Assembly (NCBI RefSeq): GCF_012986595.1
Contig: NZ_JAAQYM010000009.1
Span: forward strand, 186,001-250,000
DNA: 64,000 bases
Direction: 5' to 3'
DNA from: Pseudomonas koreensis
Lineage (GTDB): Bacteria; Pseudomonadota; Gammaproteobacteria; Pseudomonadales; Pseudomonadaceae
The notes under the pieces: generated by a model
The model's database searches: none
What the model was told of the DNA's origin: nothing
What the model saw: the letters and a program-made list of their open reading frames with translations, nothing else
Part shown: positions 35,658-44,000 of the stretch, in pieces
Numbering within the stretch: position 1 is the stretch's first letter
How the letters are laid out: each line of letters opens with the position of its first letter
Translations under genes and position numbers: made by a program

Positions 35658-36362
35658 TCAGTTGCTCAAGTTGTCTTCCGGAATGTTCAGCTCGATGCCC
35701 ATGCGCTGGCCTTCGCGCAGAATGTGCCGCCGCATTTCGGCGCTGGCCTGGGCGCTGTTCTTGCTGCGGATCGCGCGCACCACGGCTTCGTTTTCTTCCA
35801 GGCGTTCGGCCAGGTGCTCAGGTGAATTACGCAGCACTTCGGCGCTTTGCTTGAGGGCATTGCTGGTCTGCTGCACCACGCTCTGGAAGATCGGGTTCGA
35901 CGTCAGGGTGAACAGCTCTTCGTGGAACGCGATGTAGGCGCTGACCCCGGCTTCGCTGTCGCCAGCTTCGAGGGCTTCGCGCATGTCCATCAGGGTCAGG
36001 CGCAATTGCCCGACCTCCTTGCTGCTGATCGATTGCGCCACCAGGCCAACGATAAACGGCTCCAGGGTGTAGCGCAGTTGCAGCACGTCTTCGAGGCTGG
36101 CGCCGGCCACGGCGCTGTCGTGGCTCTGGCTGTCGCTGAGCTGGGCGTCGAGCACGACCACGCCTTTGCCCGGCATCGAGCGCACGAGACCGAGGGTTTC
36201 CAGGACAATCACCGCTTCGCGCAGGCTCGGGCGGCTGATGCCCAGTTGTTCGGCCAGTTCGCGCTGGCCCGGCAGCATGTCGCCGGAGCGCCACTGACCG
36301 CGGGCGAGGGCGGCGCGCAGTTTTTCTACGACTGAGTTGACGACGGTTGATGTGGTTATCAC
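35658..36362 (-). CDS. GntR-family regulator (FCD domain), first of a tandem pair
   Basis: A 234-residue FadR-subfamily GntR regulator with helix-turn-helix 'RELAEQLGISRPSLREAVIV' at about residues 30-50 and an FCD ligand domain ('AYIAFHEELFTLTSNPIFQS' carries an Asp/His-type metal motif region). The start is GTG 36362, eight bases after GGAG. It sits between dctA and the second GntR gene on the same strand. LldR/PdhR-type relatives bind small carboxylates, which fits the dicarboxylate carrier next to it. Confidence 0.87.
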   Translation of the reverse strand: MITTSTVVNSVVEKLRAALARGQWRSGDMLPGQRELAEQLGISRPSLREAVIVLETLGLVRSMPGKGVVVLDAQLSDSQSHDSAVAGASLEDVLQLRYTLEPFIVGLVAQSISSKEVGQLRLTLMDMREALEAGDSEAGVSAYIAFHEELFTLTSNPIFQSVVQQTSNALKQSAEVLRNSPEHLAERLEENEAVVRAIRSKNSAQASAEMRRHILREGQRMGIELNIPEDNLSN

Positions 36363-36400
36363 TTGTCTGGCTCCGTAAGCCCATAGGGGATGCCGCCAAC

Positions 36401-36438
36401 GAGATCAAAAGATCGCAGCCTGCGGCAGCTCCTACAGG
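36401..36438 (+). repeat. Single REP unit
   Basis: One unit of the GATCGCAGCCTGCGGCAGCTC class without an inverted partner, between dctA and the GntR pair. It may attenuate read-through. Confidence 0.7.
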
Positions 36439-36446
36439 GTTGAAAA

Positions 36447-37760
36447 TCAGAACTCTTGCTGGTGCGCCGGAGTTCCGGTTTTACGCGGTTGAAAGGTGTA
36501 GCCCTGCTGACCGCTGAGTACTTTGTTTGCCCGTTGCACATCGATGTCCTTTTCCCAGCGGGCGATGGCCACGGTGGCGACGCAGTTGCCGATCAGGTTG
36601 GTCAGCGCCCGGCCGATGCCCATGAACCAGTCCACCGCCAACACCAGCACCAGACCCACTACCGGAATCGCTGGAATGGCTGTCAGCGTCGCGGCCAGAA
36701 TCACCAGTGCCGAGCCGGGAATACCGTGGGCACCCTTGGAGGTGATCAGTGACACCAGCAGAATCGTCAACAGGTCGGTCATCGCCAACGGCGTACCGGT
36801 GGCATTGGCGATAAACACAATGGCCAGGGTCAGGTAGATCGAAAAGCCGTCGAGGTTGAACGAGTAGCCGGTGGGAATCACCAGCCCGACCGTCGAGCTG
36901 CCGATGCCCAAGTGTTCGAGTTTGCGCATGATCTGCGGCAGCACGGCGTCGGAAGACGCGGTGCCCATGACAATCAGCAACTCTTCACGCAGGTATTTGA
37001 GCAGTGGCCACATGCGCAGACCGGAGGCGCGCATCACCAGACCCAGGATCACACTGACGAAGGCCATGCAGGTCAGGTAGAACAAGCCGACCAGACTGCC
37101 CAGGTGTTGCAGCGAATCGAGGCCGTACTTGCTGGTGGTGAAAGCGATGGCGCCGAACACGCCGATCGGCGCCAGACGCACGATCATGCCCATGATGCGG
37201 AAGATCACGTGGCTCAGCTCGTTGATCAGTCGCGAGATGCCCGAAGCCGCTTCGCCCACCAGATTCAACGCGCTGCCGAACAGCACCGAGAACAGCAGCA
37301 CCTGCAGGATGTTGTTGTCGGCGAAGGCACCGATCACCGAGGTCGGGATCAAGTCCATCAGGAACTGCGTGGTGGTGTGCATGTGCTGACCGCGCTCGGC
37401 GATGTCGCCCATGTCGGCGGCAGATAGCTGTTCCAGATGGATATTCGCGCCGCTGCCAATGCCGGTGCTGAAGGCGAACACCAGACCGATCACCAGCGCG
37501 ATGGTGGTCAACACTTCGAAGTAGATCACCGACTTGAGGCCAATGCGCCCGACCTTCTTCAGATCGCCCGCGCCGCTGATGCCGCTGACCACCACGCAGA
37601 ACACGATGAGGCCGATGAGCATCTTGATCAGTTTGATGAAACCGTCGCCGAGCGGTTTGAGCTGGGCCGAGTATTCAGGAAGAGTCAGCCCGCAGACGAT
37701 GCCGAGCACCAGTCCGAGAACCACTTGAAGGAAGATTGAACGCGAGCACCATCTGAGCAT
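36447..37760 (-). CDS. dctA: C4-dicarboxylate/H+ symporter DctA
   Basis: A 437-residue DAACS-family transporter for succinate, fumarate and malate in the inner membrane. Signatures are 'SSTVGLVIPTGYSFNLDGFS' (HP1/TM7 region, with the NxDG-type motif), 'SKGAHGIPGSALVILAATLT' (HP2) and 'DWFMGIGRALTNLIGNCVAT' (TM8). ATG 37760 has AGGA eight bases upstream. It heads a probable three-gene unit with two GntR regulators. Fluorescent pseudomonads usually carry a main dctA elsewhere, so this may be a second copy for a special substrate. Confidence 0.9.
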   Translation of the reverse strand: MLRWCSRSIFLQVVLGLVLGIVCGLTLPEYSAQLKPLGDGFIKLIKMLIGLIVFCVVVSGISGAGDLKKVGRIGLKSVIYFEVLTTIALVIGLVFAFSTGIGSGANIHLEQLSAADMGDIAERGQHMHTTTQFLMDLIPTSVIGAFADNNILQVLLFSVLFGSALNLVGEAASGISRLINELSHVIFRIMGMIVRLAPIGVFGAIAFTTSKYGLDSLQHLGSLVGLFYLTCMAFVSVILGLVMRASGLRMWPLLKYLREELLIVMGTASSDAVLPQIMRKLEHLGIGSSTVGLVIPTGYSFNLDGFSIYLTLAIVFIANATGTPLAMTDLLTILLVSLITSKGAHGIPGSALVILAATLTAIPAIPVVGLVLVLAVDWFMGIGRALTNLIGNCVATVAIARWEKDIDVQRANKVLSGQQGYTFQPRKTGTPAHQQEF

Positions 37761-37828
37761 GGGAGGAATCCTGGTCGGTGTCCTGGCTGCCGTGTGCGGG
37801 GCACATCAGATTCAGGACTTAATTATTG

Positions 37829-37839
37829 TGGTCTTACCG
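37829..37839. promoter_or_regulatory. GntR-type operator candidate 1 upstream of dctA
   Basis: TGGT-CTT-ACCG fits the FadR-subfamily operator pattern (nGGT-N3-ACCn). It is 68 bases upstream of the dctA start. Confidence 0.55.
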
Positions 37840-37913
37840 GTATGTCCAGTGCAGGCGCAGTCTACGTCCGGATTTTTCTGGAACACAAGGGGGAAACACA
37901 AAATTGGCATGAC

Positions 37914-37924
37914 CGGTCTGACCA
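37914..37924. promoter_or_regulatory. GntR-type operator candidate 2 upstream of dctA
   Basis: CGGT-CTG-ACCA; read on the dctA strand it is TGGTCAGACCG, which differs from operator 1 only in the central bases. The two sites are 74 bases apart and bracket a possible sigma-70 promoter on the minus strand (TTGTGT, 18 bases, TAGACT). Confidence 0.55.
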
Positions 37925-38016
37925 GTGGTGCAGGCGTCAGGATTTCGCTGAGGGCGACGATGGCTGGCGGAAGCCCGGCCATCATCGACCGGGCGGTGTT
38001 GCGCTTACCCTGTGAC

Positions 38017-38571
38017 TCAATAGGGCACGTTACGCTGAAGGATATTCAGCTTGAATTCGATAGGACTTGCACTGCGATACGGATCGGTGCGGACGAAAGT
38101 ACCGACCACAGGATCGTATTTGTTACGGCTTTTGCCTGCACTCAGCAGATCCCCGCCGCGTGTCTGGATTCTGACGGTGGGTGTGTCGGTATCGATCTGA
38201 TCCAGGGTGATAATCTTGCCTTTGGAGTTCAGCAAGTTGAACGTGGTCTGGTCACCGTCTTCAGTTGAATAAGCATTCAGGAAGTCCTTTTCCTCTCGGC
38301 TGAGCGTTCGGTAGTAATACGCGCCGGGGGTGAAGATATAGATTGTGTAGTAGTCGTCGAGGCAGCGGAAATAGAACGTCAGCGCATTTGGTGCGACATC
38401 GGGTTTGAGGAAAAGATAGTCGGAAACATCGATGTGGTGAGAGAAAGAAAAAGTCTCATAGTCGGGTCGTAGAGTCTTGGTTGTTCCGCCATAGGTCAAC
38501 TTCGGGAAGTGCGGATAACCAAAGCGAGTGCTCATGGTTGCAGTAAAGGATTTTTCCTGATCGGTACTCAT
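38017..38571 (-). CDS. Hypothetical protein, tandem paralog A (possible beta-trefoil)
   Basis: A 184-residue protein with no signal peptide or membrane segment that I do not recognise. It shares a clear framework with the next gene: an N-terminal 'KSFTAT', a central 'FYFRCLDDYYTIYIFTPG', then 'DQTTFNLLNSKGKIITLDQI', 'VRIQTRGGDLLSAGKSR' and a C-terminal 'FKLNILQRNV'. The alternation of 'F-L--..-ITL-..V-L--R' strands resembles beta-trefoil (fascin-like) repeats, which is only an inference. No good ribosome site precedes the ATG. GC is lower than in the flanking genes. Confidence 0.75.
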   Translation of the reverse strand: MSTDQEKSFTATMSTRFGYPHFPKLTYGGTTKTLRPDYETFSFSHHIDVSDYLFLKPDVAPNALTFYFRCLDDYYTIYIFTPGAYYYRTLSREEKDFLNAYSTEDGDQTTFNLLNSKGKIITLDQIDTDTPTVRIQTRGGDLLSAGKSRNKYDPVVGTFVRTDPYRSASPIEFKLNILQRNVPY

Positions 38572-38653
38572 AAATATTTATCAAATGTCTGAAGTGAGGT
38601 AATTGATAGTCGGGGTGTGCAGGGCGCAAACAGTAAATGTTTACGGTGTAGTG

Positions 38654-39226
38654 TCAGACTTCGTCGGGATCACTGAGGAATGAAGCATTGCGTTCAATGA
38701 TTCGTAGAGTGAACGGAATACCGTCGTTATCTGTCCCGGCGAGGTAGCTGTAGGGCGCGCCTCGGCGGCGCACGGCGCCGATGTGATCGGCGTTGCGGGC
38801 CTTGAGCCGAACCCGCTGGATGTTCCGGCCCATGTTCTCCAGGGTGATGGTCCGATTGTCCAGAGTCAGCAGATTGAACGAGGTGGTGTCGCCGCTATCC
38901 GGCAGGAACGCGCCCAGCACGCCGGCGGCGTCCTTGCTGATGCAGTGGCCGGTGTGAGTGGCGTGGGAGCGGATGTAAAGGTGGTAGTAGTCATCCGTGC
39001 AGCGGAAGTAAACAGTCAGTGGCGAAGCATTTCTGACTTCCCCGTGCGGACGGCGACCCAATAGATGCGCATCATCGCGTTCGATGGATGCTCCGGTATA
39101 AAAACCACCCGAGAAGGATGCGTCAGTTCGCAATATCGGGGTTTCGTATAACGCCCCAAGAATGTCCAGGTGATCGTGGTCAAGTTCCAGTGTTGCTATG
39201 AAGGATTTCTGTCTGTTAGTGGTCAT
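38654..39226 (-). CDS. Hypothetical protein, tandem paralog B (possible beta-trefoil)
   Basis: A 190-residue paralog of the downstream gene, 82 bases apart on the same strand. Shared positions include 'QKSFIATL', 'VYFRCTDDYYHLYIRSH', 'DTTSFNLLTLDNRTITLEN', 'VRLKARNADHIGAVRRRGAP' and 'FTLRIIERN'. Its last half reads like two beta-trefoil strands-and-turn units. AAGGAAGAG precedes the ATG. The 270 bases upstream are very AT-rich (about 33% GC in one 60-base stretch by my count). Probably a recently duplicated accessory pair; function unknown. Confidence 0.78.
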   Translation of the reverse strand: MTTNRQKSFIATLELDHDHLDILGALYETPILRTDASFSGGFYTGASIERDDAHLLGRRPHGEVRNASPLTVYFRCTDDYYHLYIRSHATHTGHCISKDAAGVLGAFLPDSGDTTSFNLLTLDNRTITLENMGRNIQRVRLKARNADHIGAVRRRGAPYSYLAGTDNDGIPFTLRIIERNASFLSDPDEV

Positions 39227-39440
39227 GAGCTCTTCCTTGAGTTTGAGATGTTTCGATGTTTGATGGTTTTCGTATGGTTTGATAAAGCTTTATTAGTTGC
39301 TTGTTTGTTTGTCTCGGATAAACCCTAACAGCTAAGTTTTATCGAGGGTGATGTTTTTATCTGTGTTGTTGTTTCAAGTTTTTAAGCGGTGATACTGATA
39401 ACCCCGAAGTGCGGGATTCAGGGTCACTTTGTTACAGGCG

Positions 39441-39474
39441 AAAAAAAACCGGCCAATCACTTGGCCGGTTTTTC
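39441..39474. terminator. Bidirectional Rho-independent terminator
   Basis: ACCGGCCAA-TCAC-TTGGCCGGT stem with A-run and T-run, just after the glyA stop on the minus strand. Confidence 0.93.
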
Positions 39475-39497
39475 ATGCTGCGGATTTAACGTCGCGA

Positions 39498-40751
39498 TTA
39501 AGCGCCGTACACCGGCAGTTTCTTGCAGATGGCTTTGACTTTCTCACGAACGGCGTCGATCACCGCTTCGTTGTTCAGGTCAGCCAGGATGTCGCAGATC
39601 CAGCCGGCCAGTTCTTTGCACTCTGCTTCCTTGAAGCCGCGAGTGGTCACAGCCGGGGTGCCGAAGCGCAGGCCGGAGGTGACGAACGGCGAGCGTGGGT
39701 CGTTAGGCACGGAGTTCTTGTTCACGGTGATGAACGCTTTGCCCAGAGCGGCGTCGGCGTCTTTACCGGAGATGTCCTGCTTGATCAGCGACAGCAGGAA
39801 CAGGTGGTTCTTGGTACCGCCGGACACCACGTCGAAACCGCGCTCGATGAACACTTCGGCCATGGCCTGGGCGTTCTTCACCACTTGTTCCTGGTAGGCC
39901 TTGAACTCAGGCTGCAGCGCTTCTTTGAAGCAGATCGCTTTAGCGGCGATCACGTGCTCCAGCGGGCCACCCTGGGCGCCCGGGAATACTGCGGAGTTCA
40001 GCTTCTTCTCGATCTCGGCGTTGGCGCGCGCCAGGATCAGGCCGCCACGTGGACCGCGCAGGGTCTTGTGCGTGGTGGTGGTCACGACGTCAGCGAAAGG
40101 CACCGGGTTCGGGTAGACGCCAGCGGCGACCAGACCGGCTACGTGAGCCATGTCGACGAACAGGTAGGCACCGACTTTGTCAGCAATGGCGCGGAAACGC
40201 GGGAAGTCCAGGATCTGCGAGTAGGCAGAGAAACCGGCCACGATCATTTTCGGCTTGTGCTCAACCGCCAGACGCTCGACTTCGTCGTAGTCGATCAGAC
40301 CGTTGGCGTCGATGCCGTACTGCACGGCGTTGTAAAGCTTGCCGGAGGAGGAAACGCTGGCGCCGTGGGTCAGGTGACCACCGTGGGCCAGGCTCATGCC
40401 CAGAATGGTGTCGCCACCTTGCAGCAGGGCCAGGTAAACCGCGGCGTTGGCTTGGGAACCGGCGTGCGGCTGAACGTTGGCGTAATCGGCGCCGAACAGC
40501 TCTTTGGCGCGGTCGATGGCCAGTTGTTCAACAACGTCGACGTACTCGCAACCACCGTAGTAGCGCTTGCCCGGGTAGCCTTCGGCGTACTTGTTGGTCA
40601 GTACCGAGCCTTGAGCTTCCATCACCGCAGGGCTGGTGTAGTTTTCCGAAGCGATCAGCTCAATGTGCTCTTCCTGGCGCTGAGCTTCTTGCTCCATGGC
40701 GGCAAAGAGATCGGCGTCGTACTTGGCAATAGTCAAATCACGGCTGAACAT
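39498..40751 (-). CDS. glyA: Serine hydroxymethyltransferase
   Basis: A 417-residue PLP enzyme that interconverts serine and glycine with tetrahydrofolate, the main source of one-carbon units. The PLP-Lys is in 'ADVVTTTTHKTLRGPRGG'; 'AEGYPGKRYYGGCEYVD' and 'HGGHLTHGASVSSSGK' are also family signatures. ATG 40751 follows GAGGACCGCC. Pseudomonads keep several glyA copies; this one lies next to morA as in P. aeruginosa and P. putida (from memory). Confidence 0.96.
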   Translation of the reverse strand: MFSRDLTIAKYDADLFAAMEQEAQRQEEHIELIASENYTSPAVMEAQGSVLTNKYAEGYPGKRYYGGCEYVDVVEQLAIDRAKELFGADYANVQPHAGSQANAAVYLALLQGGDTILGMSLAHGGHLTHGASVSSSGKLYNAVQYGIDANGLIDYDEVERLAVEHKPKMIVAGFSAYSQILDFPRFRAIADKVGAYLFVDMAHVAGLVAAGVYPNPVPFADVVTTTTHKTLRGPRGGLILARANAEIEKKLNSAVFPGAQGGPLEHVIAAKAICFKEALQPEFKAYQEQVVKNAQAMAEVFIERGFDVVSGGTKNHLFLLSLIKQDISGKDADAALGKAFITVNKNSVPNDPRSPFVTSGLRFGTPAVTTRGFKEAECKELAGWICDILADLNNEAVIDAVREKVKAICKKLPVYGA

Positions 40752-40877
40752 GGCGGTCCTCAAGGATCGGGGGCAGAAAAGGGGGGCATTCTAACCCAAT
40801 GGGTTTTGGATGGCATATGAAACGACATCATGTCGCAGACAAGTGGCGTTCATCACAGATGTGCGGTGCTTTTACCG

Positions 40878-40990
40878 GCCCGAAAAGATCGCAGCCTTCG
40901 GCAGCTCCTACAGTAATCGGAGCTGATCCCGCATATCGTGACCGACATCAATCCCTGTAGGAGCTGCGGAAGGCTGCGATCTTTTCGGCC
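40878..40990. repeat. REP-type palindrome pair
   Basis: Inverted pair of the AAAAGATCGCAGCCTTCGGC class between glyA and morA. Confidence 0.85.
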
Positions 40991-41003
40991 ACTCAACAGG
41001 CTT

Positions 41004-44000
41004 TCAGTCGAACATGAACAGCGCGTCGTTACTGAACTGCGCCTCAAACCGGCTTGCCGGCATCGGCCGCCCGAACAGATAGCCCTGCACCTCGTCGCAA
41101 CCATGCTCGCGCAGGAAGTCCAGTTGCTCGTGGGTTTCCACGCCCTCGGCGATCACCGCAAGATTGAGGCTGTGGGCCATGGCGATGATCGCGCGGGCGA
41201 TCTGCGCGTCTTGCTCGCCGGACGGCAGGCCGTCGACGAAGGTGCGGTCGATCTTCAGCACGTCGATCGGGAACTGCTTGAGGTAGTTGAGCGAGGAGTA
41301 ACCGGTGCCGAAGTCGTCGACCGCGATGCTCAGGCCGAGGTTTTTCAACCCGGCAAGAATCTGCATCGCCTCGCTGACTTCGCGCATCAGAATACTTTCC
41401 GTCAGTTCCAGCTCCAGACACGCCGGCGGCAGACCGGTTTCGCGCAGGATCGTGGCGATCCGCGTGCCGAGCTGGCCGTCGGAGAACTGTCGCGCGGAAA
41501 TGTTCACCGAGACTTTCGGCACGCGCACCCGGCTCTGGTGCCAGGTCTTGAGCTGACGGCAGGCCTCGCTGATCACCCAGTCGCCAACGTCCACCACCAG
41601 CCCGAGTTCTTCCAGTACCGGAATGAAATCCCCCGGCGGCACCAGCCCCCGGCGCGGATGGCGCCAGCGCAGCAACGCTTCGGCGCCGGTCAGGCGTTTG
41701 CCGTCGCCGCTGAATTGCGGTTGGTAATACAGGACGAATTCGTTCTGCTCCAGCGCGTGGCGCAGGTCGCTTTCCAGCTCCAGACGCTCCAGCGCACTGG
41801 CGTTCATGTCGGCCTGATAGAACTGGAAGTTGTTCTTGCCGCGCTCCTTGGCGTGGTACATCGCGGTGTCGGCGTTCTTCATCAACTGGCTGAGCTCGTT
41901 GCCGTCCTGCGGGCTCAGGGCGATGCCGATACTGGCGGTGACGAAGAATTCGCGGCCTTCCAGCACGAACGGTCGCACCAGGCTGGCAAGGATCTGCTCG
42001 GCCACGTGAATCGCCCGGTTCAGCGCCATCTCCCGGCTGGAACGGTGTTGCAGGAGCAAGGTGAATTCATCGCCGCCCATGCGCGCCACGGTGTCGTCAT
42101 CGTCGACACAGGCCAGCAGACGCGTGGCCATGTCTTTCAACATGCGGTCGCCGGCGGCGTGGCCGAGGGAGTCGTTGATCGGTTTGAAGCGGTCGAGGTC
42201 AAGGAACATCAGCACCACCCACGACTTCTGCCGCTCGGCCGATTGCAGCGCGGTGTGCAGGCGATCCTGGAACAGCGTGCGGTTCGGCAGGTGGGTCAGG
42301 GCGTCGTAGTAAGCGAGGCGATGGATGCGCTGCTCGCTGGCCTTGCGCTCGCTGATGTCGCTGAAGAAGCACACGTAACTGGCGAGGTCGCCTTCATCGT
42401 CGAGCACCGCGGTGATGCCGACCCACGCCGGGTAATGCTCGCCATTGCGCCGCTTGAGCCAGACTTCGCCTTCCCAGGTGCTGTGCTGATGCAGTTGCTT
42501 GAGCACATAGCGCAAGTGCGCGTCCTGTTGCTCGTCGACAGTGAGCATGTTCGGCAATTGGTCGAGAACTTCGGACACGGCGTAACCGCTGACCCGGCTG
42601 AACGCTTCGTTGGCCTGGACGATGTAACCGGCCGGGTCGGTGATCAGGATCGCCGAGGTCGAGTGCTCGAATACCGTGGCCGCCATGCGCAGGTCTTTCT
42701 CGGCGCGGCGCTGCTGGCTGATGTCGCGGCCGACGCCGAGCACGCCTTCGAACGCACCGTGTTCATCCCACACCAGCACCAGACGCAGCTCGATCGGGAT
42801 CTTGCGGCCATCGGCGCGCAGGCAGTCGAACAGGAACATCTGGGTCTGCACCTGGCTGCGCAACAGCGCCAGTTGCTCGGGTTTGTCCAGCGATTTGCTG
42901 ACCCGGTCCATCAGGGTGTAGATGCCGCTCAGTTGCTGCGGGTTGGCGATGGTCGATTGCCAGCCGTTCTGGAAAATCCACTCGGCGTCGTAGCCCAGCA
43001 CGGCTTGCACCGACGGGCTGACGTAGTTCAGCGACAGCTTGCTGTCGGTGGAGAAAATCACGTCGCTGATGCTTTCGGCGAGCATCCGGTAGCGCTGTTC
43101 GCTGTCACGCAGCGATTCGCTGGCTTCGATCTGTTCGGTGATGTCCTTGGCGACGCCGATGATCCGCGTGACCTGATCGTGCTTGTCGCGAGCCAAGGCC
43201 TGCTCACGGATGTCGAAGCGCCGCCACTTGCCGTCGCGATGGCGGAAGCGCAACTGACATTGCAGCAACTGGCTGTAGCCGGCGTGCCGCTGCATCTGCC
43301 GCGAACGGTGGTAATAGTCGGCGTCTTCCGGGTGCAGGAGGATTTCCCAGAAATACTCGCCCATCTGGTGCAGCTCGGAGCGGTTGTAACCGAGGGTCTG
43401 GCCGAGGTGGTGATTGCTGAAAATCATCCGCTGGCTGATCACGTCCTGCACGTACAGATGATCCGGCACGGTACGCACCACATCCGACCAGAAGCCTTCG
43501 CGCTCCAGCAGCGACAGTTCGATCAGCTTGCGGCTGGTGATGTCGTTGATGCTCAGGATCACCGCTTTGTAGTCGTGCTGTTCCTGAGGCAGGCGCAGCA
43601 CCATCCACAGGTGCTGGTCGCGACCGTTGATGTCCGGCAGTCTGATTTCCAGTTCCAGCTGATTCTGTTGCTGCAGGACGGCGTCGAGCACCTGGTTGCC
43701 GATGGCGCACTGGGTGTGTGGCTGACCGTCGATCAGCAGTTGCCAGGCGTGCTCGCAGGAATTGACGTTGAGCAGTTGCAGCGCCACCTGATTGACCTCG
43801 GTGACGCGCAGCTCCTGCAGCAGTTGCTGGCGCTGGGCCGGTTGGTCGAGCCAGGCCTTGAGCTGGTCGCTGGTCTGGATCTGCGCTTTGTCGAAGACCT
43901 GCTTGAGGCCGGACAGGTCGAGCACGCACAACGCCACGCCGGTGCCTTCGAAGATGTCCTGATAACGTCGACGGCCTTCATGCAGCTGGCGCTGGCGCCG

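Noticed and set aside
37759..38268. Plus-strand open frame covering the dctA upstream region
   Set aside because: It runs over the operator/promoter region and antisense to a paralog gene; no ribosome site and no recognisable protein.
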